DNA of 64,000 nt from Streptomyces sp. AC558_RSS880 (GTDB lineage: Bacteria; Actinomycetota; Actinomycetes; Streptomycetales; Streptomycetaceae): assembly GCF_019049255.1 (NCBI RefSeq), contig NZ_JAGMUJ010000161.1, positions 248,001 through 312,000 on the forward strand. The letters run 5' to 3'. This document shows positions 17,353-25,189 of this stretch, piece by piece. The notes under the pieces were generated by a model. The model did no database searches and was not told the origin of the DNA. It saw nothing but the letters and a program-made list of their open reading frames with translations. The position numbers and the translations under genes were made by a program. Each line of letters starts with the position of its first letter. Position 1 is the first letter of the stretch.

Positions 17353-18759
17353 TCAGGTCCCGTCCGCCAGTGGGGTGAGCCGTGCGGCTCGCCGGGCGGG
17401 CGGGACCTGTCGCGTCGGGGGGTGGAGGCCGAACGTGGTGAAGGCGGTGCGGGCGGGCAGCGGGTAGGTCTCCCGGCCGGTGAGGTGGTTGAGGATGGTG
17501 GCGCTGCGCCAGGCGGCGAGGCCGAGGTCGGGTGTTCCGACGCCGTGGGTGTGGAGTTCGGCGTTCTGCGCGTACACGCCGCCGGTGACGGCGGGGTCGA
17601 GGACCAGCCGGTGGTGCTCGTCGACGCGGGGGCGGCCGGCGCGGTCGCGGCGCAGGTGGGCGCCGAGGGGGGCGAGGAGGGCGTCGAGGGGGCGCTCGCG
17701 GTGGCCGGTGGCGAGGACGACGGCGTCGGTGGTGAGGCGGGTGCGGGTGCCCTGCCGGGTGTGTTCCAGGTGGAGTTCGATGCCGGCGGCGCCGGTGCGG
17801 GTGGCGGCGTGGACGCGGACGGCGGGGGTGAGGACGGTGTCGGGCCAGCCGCCGTGCAGGGTGCGCCGGTAGAGCTCGTCGTGGACGGCGGCGATGGTGG
17901 CGGCGTCGATGCCCTTGTGGAGCTGCCACTGCGCGGGGACGAGCCGGTCGCGGACGGGTTCGGGCAGGGCGTGGAAGTAGCGGGTGTGGTCGGGGGTGAA
18001 GTGCTCCAGGCCGAGCTTGGAGTACTCCATGGGGGCGAAGGCCTCGGTGCGGCCCAGCCAGTGCAGCCGTTCCCGGCCGGGGGGCCGTCGGCGGAGCAGG
18101 TCGAGGAAGACCTCGGCGCCGGACTGGCCGGTGCCGACGACGGTGACGTGGCCGGCGGCGAGCAGGGTGTCGCGGTGGGTGAGGTAGTCCTCGGCGTGCA
18201 CGACGGGCAGGGCGGGGTCGTCGGCGAGGGGTCTGAGCGGTTCGGGCACCCAGGGCTCGGTGCCCACGCCGAGGACGATGTTCCGGGTGCGGACGCGGCC
18301 GGTGGAGGCGGCGTTCCCGTCGGCGTCGAGGCGGGTGAGGCGGACGTCGAAGAGGCCGTGTCCGGGGTCCCAGTGGACGGTGTCGACGCGGTGGCCGAAG
18401 TGGAGCGCGGGGAGCCGGCCGGCGACCCAGCGGCAGTAGGCGTCGTACTCGGTGCGGCGGATGTGGAAGTGCTCGGCGAAGTAGAAGGGGTAGAGGCGCT
18501 CGCGGTCCCTGAGGTGGTTGAGGAAGGTCCAGGGGCTGGTGGGGTCGGCGAGGGTGACGAGGTCGGCGAGGAAGGGGACCTGGACGGTGGCGTCGTCGAG
18601 GAGCAGTCCGGGGTGCCAGGTGAAGCGGGGGCGCTGGTCGTAGAAGGCGGTGCGCAGCGCGGTGAGGGGGTGGGCGAGGGCGGCGAGGGAGAGGTTGAAG
18701 GGGCCGATGCCGATGCCGACGAGGTCGCGGGGTGCGTCGGGGGGCGTGGGGGTGGTCAT
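17353..18759 (-). CDS. L-lysine/L-ornithine N-hydroxylase (siderophore-type flavin monooxygenase)
   Basis: A 468-residue FAD- and NADPH-dependent N-hydroxylating monooxygenase of the IucD/PvdA/SidA family, which makes N-hydroxylysine or N-hydroxyornithine for hydroxamate siderophores. The FAD motif is GIGIGPFNLSLAAL near residue 15, the NADPH motif VVGTGQSGAEVFLDLL near 207, and the C-terminal D/ATG block is DAVVLATGHRERP. GGAAGGA lies eight bases before the ATG. No acyltransferase, NRPS, desferrioxamine-type synthetase or iron box is next to it, so it is an orphan here. Lysine and ornithine specificity cannot be told apart by eye. Confidence 0.9.
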   Translation of the reverse strand: MTTPTPPDAPRDLVGIGIGPFNLSLAALAHPLTALRTAFYDQRPRFTWHPGLLLDDATVQVPFLADLVTLADPTSPWTFLNHLRDRERLYPFYFAEHFHIRRTEYDAYCRWVAGRLPALHFGHRVDTVHWDPGHGLFDVRLTRLDADGNAASTGRVRTRNIVLGVGTEPWVPEPLRPLADDPALPVVHAEDYLTHRDTLLAAGHVTVVGTGQSGAEVFLDLLRRRPPGRERLHWLGRTEAFAPMEYSKLGLEHFTPDHTRYFHALPEPVRDRLVPAQWQLHKGIDAATIAAVHDELYRRTLHGGWPDTVLTPAVRVHAATRTGAAGIELHLEHTRQGTRTRLTTDAVVLATGHRERPLDALLAPLGAHLRRDRAGRPRVDEHHRLVLDPAVTGGVYAQNAELHTHGVGTPDLGLAAWRSATILNHLTGRETYPLPARTAFTTFGLHPPTRQVPPARRAARLTPLADGT

Positions 18760-19148
18760 CGGGGTCCTTCCGCGTGGGCCCGGTGGACGAGAGCGGACAG
18801 GCCCGCAAGGTCGCCGGGGCGGGTGGCGGGGTCCCAGCTTGTACGCGCGGGAGGACGCCGCGCCCGGAAGGCCCGGGAATCAGACCCGAAAGGGGGTACG
18901 TCCGGAATGGTGAGGTGTGTTCGGGGTGCCTCCCTGTCCTTCGCCGGCGGCGGTCTCCCGGAGCGCGGGGCGGGCCCGGCGGCCGTTGCCGCCGGGCCTG
19001 TCGCCGGTGGGCAGCGGCATGACGCGCAGAGGTGACGGCCCGTCCGGCAGCGGGCCCCTGGGCCGTCGGCGACGAGGGGGAGGGTGCCGTGCGCGGGCCG
19101 GGCACGGGCACCGGACGGGGGACGGTGCGCCTTCCGGGGCCGCCGCGC
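18760..19148. other. 389-base gap with a terminator-like hairpin
   Basis: No credible gene is seen; frames are Arg/Gly-rich readings of GC-rich DNA. It contains the hairpin at 18973-18998. No iron box was found in front of the N-hydroxylase gene. Confidence 0.5.
18973..18998 (-). terminator. hairpin downstream of the FAD monooxygenase
   Basis: GGCCCGGCGGC and GCCGCCGGGCC form a perfect 11-bp stem with loop CGTT, about 150 bases after the FAD monooxygenase stop on the minus strand. Confidence 0.55.
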
Positions 19149-20672
19149 CTACCGGCCGCTCGGCGCGGCACCGCCCGCCGCCCGCTGACGGGGCGCGGCT
19201 CGGTACACGGTGGCGATGGCCCTGTCCGCGGCCGCGCGCAGTGCGGTGTCCTCCCGGTCGGTGCCGGCCCAGGCGACGTGCCCGTCGGGGCGGATCAGGG
19301 CGGCGCGCACCCCGGCCCAGGCGCCCGGAGGTCCCTCCAGCGTCCCGGTGCGGACGACGAGCCCGCGCGGCGCGCGGTCGCCGAGGGCGCGGTCGGCCGT
19401 GAGGTCGAGCAGGAGGTGGGCGTCCGGGGGCAGCAGGGTGAACAGGGTGTCGTCCGTGCCGGTGAAGGCGAGGTCGGCGGCCCGGGTGCCGGTGAGCGGG
19501 TGGGCCGTCGGGTCGGGGCCGGGGAAGGTGACCGCGAGGCCGGTGAGCCGCTCGGCCAGCGCGCGGTTGAACTCGGGCAGCGTGGCGATCAGTTCACTCA
19601 GTACGGCTCGCAGGTCGAGACCCTCGGGCGTGAAGGTGGTCATCAGGGCGGTCTGGGCGCGGCTGTGCGCCGTCAACTGTGCTCCGACCGGGTGGCGTTC
19701 GCTGTGGTAGGTGTCCAGCAGACCGTCCGGGGCCCAGCCGTTCAGCGTCGCGGCCAGCTTCCAGCCGAGGTTGTGCGCGTCCTGGATGCCGACGTTCATG
19801 CCGACTCCCCCGGCGGGGAAGTGCTGGTGGGCGGCGTCGCCGGCGAGCAGGACGCGTCCGCGCCGGTACGCGGCGGCCAGCCGGGTGGCGTTGCCGAAGC
19901 GGGAGAGCCACGACGCGTCGCGCATGCCGAAGTCGTCCCCGGCGACGGCGAGGGTCTTCTCCCGCAGCTCGTCCAGGGTGAGGTCGCCGGGCCGCTCGGT
20001 GGTGAGGCTGTCGGGGCTGACGCCGACGACGCGGAACCGGTCGCCGGGCAGCGGCGCGACCATCACCCCGCCGCGGAGCGTGAAGGCGCTGAAGCCGGGC
20101 CGCGGCGGGCGGTCCAGGGTGACGTCGCCGAGCCAGCCGAGGACGGTCGACGGCGTGCCGGGGAAGTCGATGCCGGCGGCGGTGCGCACGGTGCTGCGGG
20201 TGCCGTCGCAGCCGACGACGTACGAGGCCCGGATCCCGTACGGCCCCTCGGGGCCCGTCACCCGCACGGTCACCGCGTCCGCGTGCTCGGTGAACCCGGT
20301 GAGGCGGTGGCCCCGCACGATCCGCGCGCCCAGGCCCAGCGCGCGCTCCTGGAGCAGTTCCTCGGTACGGGCCTGGGGCAGGGCGAGGGTGTACGGGAAC
20401 GGGGTGTCCAGCGCCCGGAAGTCGAGCCGGTCGTCGAGCATCGCGAAGTGGCCGCCCGGGATCGGCAGGCCCTCGGCGAGGAACGGCCGGTGCGCCCCGC
20501 GCGAGGCCAGCACCTCGATGGTGCGCGGGTGGACGGTGAGCGCCTTGGAGCGTCCGTCGATCCCGGCGCGCTCCTCGACGACGGTCACGGAGATCCCGCC
20601 CAGCCGCAGTTCGGCGGCGAGCCAGAGCCCGACGGGGCCCCCTCCGGCGATGACGACCTGCTGCTGTTCCAT
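19149..20672 (-). CDS. group A FAD-dependent aromatic monooxygenase
   Basis: A 507-residue flavoprotein hydroxylase like those acting on polyketides, phenols or rifamycins. The FAD Rossmann motif VVIAGGGPVGLWLAAELRL is at the N-terminus, the DG motif is VVGCDGTRSTVR, and the GD motif is VLLAGDAAHQHFPAGGVGMN. The C-terminal 130 residues match the thioredoxin-like domain of the large members. AAGGGG lies about eight bases before the ATG. It is divergent from a TetR regulator, with two shared palindromic operators between them, so it is likely induced when the regulator binds a small aromatic ligand. Similarity to rifampicin monooxygenases suggests a detoxification role, but the substrate is unknown. 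Confidence 0.88.
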   Translation of the reverse strand: MEQQQVVIAGGGPVGLWLAAELRLGGISVTVVEERAGIDGRSKALTVHPRTIEVLASRGAHRPFLAEGLPIPGGHFAMLDDRLDFRALDTPFPYTLALPQARTEELLQERALGLGARIVRGHRLTGFTEHADAVTVRVTGPEGPYGIRASYVVGCDGTRSTVRTAAGIDFPGTPSTVLGWLGDVTLDRPPRPGFSAFTLRGGVMVAPLPGDRFRVVGVSPDSLTTERPGDLTLDELREKTLAVAGDDFGMRDASWLSRFGNATRLAAAYRRGRVLLAGDAAHQHFPAGGVGMNVGIQDAHNLGWKLAATLNGWAPDGLLDTYHSERHPVGAQLTAHSRAQTALMTTFTPEGLDLRAVLSELIATLPEFNRALAERLTGLAVTFPGPDPTAHPLTGTRAADLAFTGTDDTLFTLLPPDAHLLLDLTADRALGDRAPRGLVVRTGTLEGPPGAWAGVRAALIRPDGHVAWAGTDREDTALRAAADRAIATVYRAAPRQRAAGGAAPSGR

Positions 20673-20686
20673 GAACCCACCCCTTC

Positions 20687-20701
20687 TTGGTCAGTGACCA
20701 A
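20687..20701. promoter_or_regulatory. TetR operator 1 (perfect palindrome)
   Basis: TTGGTCAGTGACCAA is a perfect 7-1-7 palindrome. It overlaps the likely -35 region of the tetR promoter (GTGACC at 20694-20699) and the likely transcription start region of the monooxygenase. Confidence 0.8.
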
Positions 20702-20717
20702 TTCCTTGGGGTCGCAG

Positions 20718-20723
20718 TAAACT
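20718..20723 (+). promoter_or_regulatory. candidate -10 of tetR, leaderless
   Basis: TAAACT lies 18 bases after GTGACC (20694-20699) and six bases before the ATG at 20730. No ribosome site precedes the ATG, so a leaderless transcript is likely. Confidence 0.5.
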
Positions 20724-20737
20724 AGGTCAATGACCAA
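20724..20737. promoter_or_regulatory. TetR operator 2, overlapping the tetR start codon
   Basis: AGGTCAATGACCAA repeats the core GGTCA-N-TGACC of operator 1, 37 bases downstream. It includes the tetR ATG, and on the other strand its TTGACC could be the -35 of the monooxygenase promoter. Confidence 0.75.
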
Positions 20738-21341
20738 TAGGCAAGCGGGTGGCCGGCTCGATCCGGGCACCGTGATCCGTGCCGCGCTGGACCTCCTGGA
20801 CGAGAAGGGCCTCGACGCGCTGTCCACGCGTGCGGTCGCCGACCGGCTCGGCGTACGGATGAACACCGTGCTGTGGCACGTGAAGACCAAGGCCCGGATG
20901 CTGGAGCTGATGACGGACGCCGTGCTGGGCGAGATCCCGCTGGACGGGCTGCCGGCCGCACCGGACGAGCGCGCCCGCGAACTGCTCCGCCGCTACCGCC
21001 GCGCCCTGCTCGCCCACCGCGACGGCGCCGCGCTCGTCGTCGGCACCTATGCCGCCGAACCGCACACCCTGCGTTTCGCCGACACCCTGGTCGACGCGCT
21101 CCTGGAGGGCGGCCGGGACGAGCGCGAGGCCGCCTGGACCTCGTGGACGGCCGTCTACTTCGCCCTCGGTCTCGCCCAGGAGGAACAGGCGGCCGGGCGC
21201 CGGGCGCCGGACGCCGCTCTGGCGGACGCGGTCTCGGAGACGGCCCACCCCGCCCTCCACCGCGTGCTCGGCCATCTCGCCCCGGAGGCCTTCGACGAGC
21301 GCTTCGAGCACGGCCTGGCCGCGGTCCTCGCCCGGCGGTGA
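20730..21341 (+). CDS. TetR-family transcriptional regulator
   Basis: A 203-residue ligand-sensing repressor. The N-terminal helix-turn-helix is clear (VIRAALDLLDEKGLDALSTR then AVADRLGVRMNTVLWHV, residues 15-55), and the C-terminal part resembles the TetR_C tetracycline-repressor-like ligand domain (LLRRYRRALLAHRDGA; TLVDALLEGGRDEREA). It is divergent from the FAD monooxygenase, and two copies of GGTCA-N-TGACC lie between them, one covering its own start codon. It should therefore repress both itself and the monooxygenase. The inducer is unknown but probably the enzyme's substrate. Confidence 0.9.
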   Translation: MTNRQAGGRLDPGTVIRAALDLLDEKGLDALSTRAVADRLGVRMNTVLWHVKTKARMLELMTDAVLGEIPLDGLPAAPDERARELLRRYRRALLAHRDGAALVVGTYAAEPHTLRFADTLVDALLEGGRDEREAAWTSWTAVYFALGLAQEEQAAGRRAPDAALADAVSETAHPALHRVLGHLAPEAFDERFEHGLAAVLARR

Positions 21342-21348
21342 GCGGTGA

Positions 21349-21379
21349 CCGGCGCGCGTCGGTGACCGACGCGCGCCGG
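21349..21379. terminator. near-perfect inverted repeat, first of two
   Basis: CCGGCGCGCGTCGGT and ACCGACGCGCGCCGG are a perfect 15-bp inverted repeat separated by one base, between convergent tetR and pepN. Confidence 0.75.
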
Positions 21380-21407
21380 GGCCCGGGCTCCGCGCGGACC
21401 GGGCCCC
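21378..21407. terminator. second hairpin between tetR and pepN
   Basis: GGGGCCCGG pairs with CCGGGCCCC around a 12-base loop, ending 11 bases before the pepN stop. Together with the first hairpin it should insulate the two convergent genes. Confidence 0.7.
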
Positions 21408-21417
21408 GCGCGCCCGG

Positions 21418-24012
21418 TTACGCCTCCCGCACGCGCAGCGCGCGGGCCAGGTCGTCGAGCTGGTCGACGAGCTTGCGGCGCAGGGCCGGGATCGGGTCGG
21501 CCTTGCGCAGGCACTTCTGGCCGAGCTTCAGGGTCTCGGCGTCGACGGCGTGGGCGGGGAAGGCCCAGCGGCCGGCGGCCTCGGCGATGGCGGGGCCGCG
21601 GCGGGCGGCGACGGCGACGGCGTCCTTGAAGTAGCGGGACACGTAGGGCCGTACGAGGTCGGCCTGTTCGGGCTGCCAGAAGCCCTGGGCGGTGGCGGTG
21701 AACAGGTAGTTCGACAGGTCGGTCCGGTCGTCGGAGCCGAACATGGACTCCCAGGCACGGGCCTTGGCGTCCTCGTCGGGCAGGGCGGCGCGGCAGCGGG
21801 CGGCGCCCTCCTGGCCGGTGGCGCTGGGGTCGCGTTCGAGTTCGGCGGCGATGGCGGTCCCGTCGACGGCGCCGAGCACGGCGAGCCGGGCGAGGACGCG
21901 CCAGCGCAGTTCGGGGTCGAGTTCGGGGCCGCCGGGGACGGTGCCGTCGGCGAGCCAGGCGGCGATGGCCTCGGGGTGGGCGGCCACGTCGATGAACTGG
22001 CGTACGGCGATGAGGCGCAGGCCGGGGTTGTCGCCGTCCTCGGTGCGGCGGATGAGGTCGCGGCACAGGTGGGTGAGGGTGGTGAGCGCGGCCGGCCGCC
22101 GGTCGGGGGTGAGGTAGCGGTCGGCGATGTGGACGGAGGCGAAGGCGAGGACGCCCTGGACGAGGGCGAGGTCGGTCTCGTGCGGGAGGTGGGCGCGGGC
22201 GATGTCCAGGAAGTCACCGGCGGGCAGCTCGCCGTCGCGGACGGCGTCCCTGAGCGCGTTCCACACCACCGCGCGGGTGAGGGGGTCGGGCAGGCCGGAG
22301 AGCCGGGCGCGCAGGGTGTCCAGGGACTCGGCGTCGAAGCGGATCTTGGCGTAGGTGAGGTCGCCGTCGTTGAGGACGACGAGGGCGGGGCGGGTGCCGC
22401 CGGTGGCGATGGCGATGTCCTCGTGGGCGGGGATGTCCGCCTCGATGCGGTCGCGCAGGATGAGCCGGCCCGCGTCGTGGAGGTCGTGGTCGTAGACGCC
22501 GATGGTGATGCGGTGCGGGCGCGTGTTGCCGGCCGAGACGGGGATGCCGGCGTGTGTCATGCCGGGTCGGTTCTTGTCGGGGTCGGGTGCCGGCCGGATC
22601 CCGGGATCTCCCTTGTGCCCGATGCCCAGGCGCCAGTAGACGTTGTCGCCGTTGCTCGGCTCGGGGACGAGGGTGTCGACGCCGGTGGTGCGCAGCCAGG
22701 CGTCGGCCCAGGCGTGGACGTCGCGTTCGGTGGCGGAGGCGAGGGAGTCGAGGAAGTCGGCGAGGCCGGCGTTGCCGAACCGGTGCCGCCGGAAGTGGAC
22801 GTTGATGCCGGCGAGGAAGTCCTTCTCGCCGAGCCAGGCGACGAGCTGGCGCAGGGCGGAGGCGCCCTTGGCGTAGGAGATGCCGTCGAAGTTGAGCAGG
22901 GCCGAGGCGGTGTCCTGGACGTTCTCGGGCGCCACGGGGTGGGTGGAGGGGCGCTGGTCGGCGTCGTAGCCCCAGGGCTTGCGGTTGACGCCGAAGTCGG
23001 TCCACGTATCGGTGAAGCGGGTCGCCTCGGTGAGGGTCTGGTAGCCCATGTACTCGGCGAAGGACTCGTTGAGCCAGATGTCGTCCCACCACGTGAGGGT
23101 GACGAGGTCGCCGAACCACATGTGGGCCATCTCGTGGGCGATCACCATGGCGCGGGTCTGGCGTTCGGTGTCGGTGACGGCGGAGCGGTAGACGAACTCG
23201 TCGCGGAAGGTGACCAGTCCGGGGTTCTCCATGGCGCCCGCGTTGAACTCGGGCACGAAGGCCTGGTCGTAGGAGTCGAAGGGGTAGGACTCCTCGAACT
23301 TCTCGTGGTAGCGGTCGAAGCAGGCGCGGGTGATGTCGAGGAGCTCGTCGGCGTCCGCGTCCAGGTGGGGGGCGAGCGAGCGGCGGCAGTGGATGCCGAA
23401 GGGCAGTCCGCGGTGCTCGGTGCGCACGGAGTGCCAGGGGCCGGCGGCGACGGCGACGAGGTAGGTGGAGATCAGCGGGGTGGGGGCGGCCCGCCACACC
23501 CCCTCGCCGGTGTGTTCGGTGACGCCGTTGGCGAGGACGGTCCAGTGCTGCGGGGCGGTGACGGTCAGCTCGAAGACGGCCTTGAGGTCGGGCTGGTCGA
23601 AGGCGGGGAAGACGCGCTGCACGTCGTCGAGGAAGAGCTGGGTGTAGACGTAGGTCTCGCCGTCGGTGGGGTCGGTGAAGCGGTGCATGCCCTCGCCGGT
23701 GCGGGAGTAGCGCATGCTCGCGTCGACGCGCAGTTCGTGTTCGCCGGCGGTGAGGTTCTTCAGCGGCAGCCGGTTGCCGTCGAGGGTCTCGGCGTCCAGG
23801 GGATGTCCGTCGAGGGTGACGGAGCGCAGCTCGGCGGGCTTGACCTCGACGAAGGTGTCCGCGTCCGTACGGGCGCTGAACCTGATCAGGGTGCGGGAGT
23901 CGAACGTCTCGTCACCGGTGGTCAGATCGAGTTCGATCGTGTAGCGGTGGACGTCGAGGAGCTGTGCTCGGTTCTGCGCTTCGTCGCGCGTCAGTACGGA
24001 CATGCAGGCCAT
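21418..24012 (-). CDS. pepN: aminopeptidase N (M1 zinc metallopeptidase)
   Basis: A cytoplasmic M1-family aminopeptidase of 864 residues, the normal size of actinobacterial PepN, which trims N-terminal residues from peptides. The substrate-anchoring motif is GAMENPG, followed by the zinc site HEMAHMWFGDLVT and the third ligand Glu 18 residues on in WLNESFAEYMG. The C-terminal ERAP1-like helical domain completes it. Start choice is open: ATG at 24012 has AGGCAG upstream, while ATG at 24003 gives the more family-like beginning MSVLTRDEAQNRAQLL. It is not in an operon; it ends against tetR with two hairpins between. Confidence 0.95.
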   Translation of the reverse strand: MACMSVLTRDEAQNRAQLLDVHRYTIELDLTTGDETFDSRTLIRFSARTDADTFVEVKPAELRSVTLDGHPLDAETLDGNRLPLKNLTAGEHELRVDASMRYSRTGEGMHRFTDPTDGETYVYTQLFLDDVQRVFPAFDQPDLKAVFELTVTAPQHWTVLANGVTEHTGEGVWRAAPTPLISTYLVAVAAGPWHSVRTEHRGLPFGIHCRRSLAPHLDADADELLDITRACFDRYHEKFEESYPFDSYDQAFVPEFNAGAMENPGLVTFRDEFVYRSAVTDTERQTRAMVIAHEMAHMWFGDLVTLTWWDDIWLNESFAEYMGYQTLTEATRFTDTWTDFGVNRKPWGYDADQRPSTHPVAPENVQDTASALLNFDGISYAKGASALRQLVAWLGEKDFLAGINVHFRRHRFGNAGLADFLDSLASATERDVHAWADAWLRTTGVDTLVPEPSNGDNVYWRLGIGHKGDPGIRPAPDPDKNRPGMTHAGIPVSAGNTRPHRITIGVYDHDLHDAGRLILRDRIEADIPAHEDIAIATGGTRPALVVLNDGDLTYAKIRFDAESLDTLRARLSGLPDPLTRAVVWNALRDAVRDGELPAGDFLDIARAHLPHETDLALVQGVLAFASVHIADRYLTPDRRPAALTTLTHLCRDLIRRTEDGDNPGLRLIAVRQFIDVAAHPEAIAAWLADGTVPGGPELDPELRWRVLARLAVLGAVDGTAIAAELERDPSATGQEGAARCRAALPDEDAKARAWESMFGSDDRTDLSNYLFTATAQGFWQPEQADLVRPYVSRYFKDAVAVAARRGPAIAEAAGRWAFPAHAVDAETLKLGQKCLRKADPIPALRRKLVDQLDDLARALRVREA

Positions 24013-24060
24013 GCTGCCTGATGCGGTCGCCGAACCACAGGGGCGGATCGGGTACGCGCC

Positions 24061-24621
24061 CTATGTCCGGTCTCGTTCGAGCTCCCCGGTGTGCGCCCCG
24101 GCGGGCCCTCCGGGCGGCACGTGCGCGTGCGGGTGGGGCAGGGCGGGATGTCCGGGGGCGCCGGGATGTCCGGGGGTGCCGGTGCGTTCCCCGAGCCGGG
24201 CGCGCAGGGCGCGGACCTCGCGTTCCAGGGCGAGCCGGCGCTGGTGCGTGTCGTAGAGGTGACGGATCTTGGTGCGCAGCGCCCACGGGTCGACCGGTGG
24301 GGTGACGAGGTCGGCCACGCCGAGGGCGTACGCGGCGGCGCCGAGCTGCGGGTCGCGGGTGAAGCCGGTGAGCAGGACGACGGGGATGAGCTGGGTCTGT
24401 TCCAGGCGCCGCATGTAGCGCACGACGTCGAGTCCGCCGGTGCCGGGCGGCCGGACGTCGAGGAGCAGCAGGCCGACGTTCCCGCGCAGCAGCTGTTTGA
24501 GGGCCTCGTCGCCGCTGGTGGCCCGGCCCAGCAGGTGGCCCAGCGGGGCCAGGGCGCTCTCCAGGGCGTACAGGGTGTCCTCGTGGTCGTCGACGATGAG
24601 GATGCGGGCGTTCGGCGGCAT
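24061..24621 (-). CDS. stand-alone receiver-domain protein with degenerate active site
   Basis: A 186-residue receiver-domain protein without a recognised output domain. The acidic pocket (ILIVDDHEDT), the phosphoacceptor Asp (LLLLDVRPPG) and the Thr (VLLTGFT) are present. The conserved Lys is not: the segment reads ADLVTPPVDP where VKP is expected, with Pro at the Lys position. After residue 130 comes a short helix (LALEREVRALRARLG) and a Gly/Pro/His-rich tail containing a duplicated HPGAPGHP. AGGAGGG lies about nine bases before the ATG. No kinase is adjacent. Switching by phosphorylation is doubtful. Confidence 0.8.
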   Translation of the reverse strand: MPPNARILIVDDHEDTLYALESALAPLGHLLGRATSGDEALKQLLRGNVGLLLLDVRPPGTGGLDVVRYMRRLEQTQLIPVVLLTGFTRDPQLGAAAYALGVADLVTPPVDPWALRTKIRHLYDTHQRRLALEREVRALRARLGERTGTPGHPGAPGHPALPHPHAHVPPGGPAGAHTGELERDRT

Positions 24622-24730
24622 GCGCGTGTCCCTCCTCGCAAGGGACCGGATGGCTGTCCGGGTGCCGGCGGGGGTGCTCGCCGGCCGACAAGGAGTGCAC
24701 AGCGCAGCATGCTCCGCGCGGGCGGCCGTG

Positions 24731-25108
24731 TCACTCCCCCGGGGAGGACGCCGTGGCGTGGTTCGCCGAGGGCGTGGCGCCGTTCAGGGCGTCCTCGGCG
24801 ATGCGCTCGTGGTGGCGGATCACCTCCGCGATGATGAAGTTCAGGAACTTCTCCGCGAAGGCCGGGTCGAGTTTGGCGTTCTCGGCGAGGGCGCGCAGCC
24901 GGGCGATCTGGCGGGCCTCCCGGCCCGGGTCGGCGGGCGGCAGCTGGTGCGCGGCCTTGAGACGGCCGACCTGCTGGGTCGCCTTGAAGCGTTCGGCGAG
25001 CATGTGGACGACGGCCGCGTCGATGTTGTCGATGCTGTCGCGCAGCCGGGCGAGCTCCTCGCGGACGGCAGGGTCGGCGTCACCGGTGGTGGTGTTGCTG
25101 GTGGTCAT
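24731..25108 (-). CDS. chorismate mutase, AroQ type
   Basis: Converts chorismate to prephenate for phenylalanine and tyrosine. The protein is 125 residues of all-helical AroQ fold. ELARLRDSIDNIDAAVVHMLAERF has the N-terminal Arg, KATQQVGRLKAAH supplies the second Arg and the catalytic Lys, and FAEKFLNFIIAEVIRHHERI is the third helix. There is no prephenate dehydratase or DAHP synthase fusion. AAGGTG lies eight bases before the ATG at 25108. Divergent from the metallopeptidase-like gene. Confidence 0.9.
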   Translation of the reverse strand: MTTSNTTTGDADPAVREELARLRDSIDNIDAAVVHMLAERFKATQQVGRLKAAHQLPPADPGREARQIARLRALAENAKLDPAFAEKFLNFIIAEVIRHHERIAEDALNGATPSANHATASSPGE

Positions 25109-25189
25109 GGTGGGTCACCTTACGGGGCGGGCACGGGCCGGGGCGGGCCCGTACAGTGGAACCGGGTTCAGGGCGTCCGGGGGTGAGAC

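Noticed and set aside
18760-18960. Iron box expected before the siderophore-type N-hydroxylase
   Set aside because: No AGGTTAG-like half site was found in the upstream region.
17350-19035. 561-residue plus-strand frame over the N-hydroxylase gene
   Set aside because: Antisense of a gene with clear FAD and NADPH motifs; composition is Gly/Val/Glu shadow.
21550-24021. 823-residue plus-strand frame over pepN
   Set aside because: Antisense of an M1 peptidase with intact HExxH; no domain in the frame.
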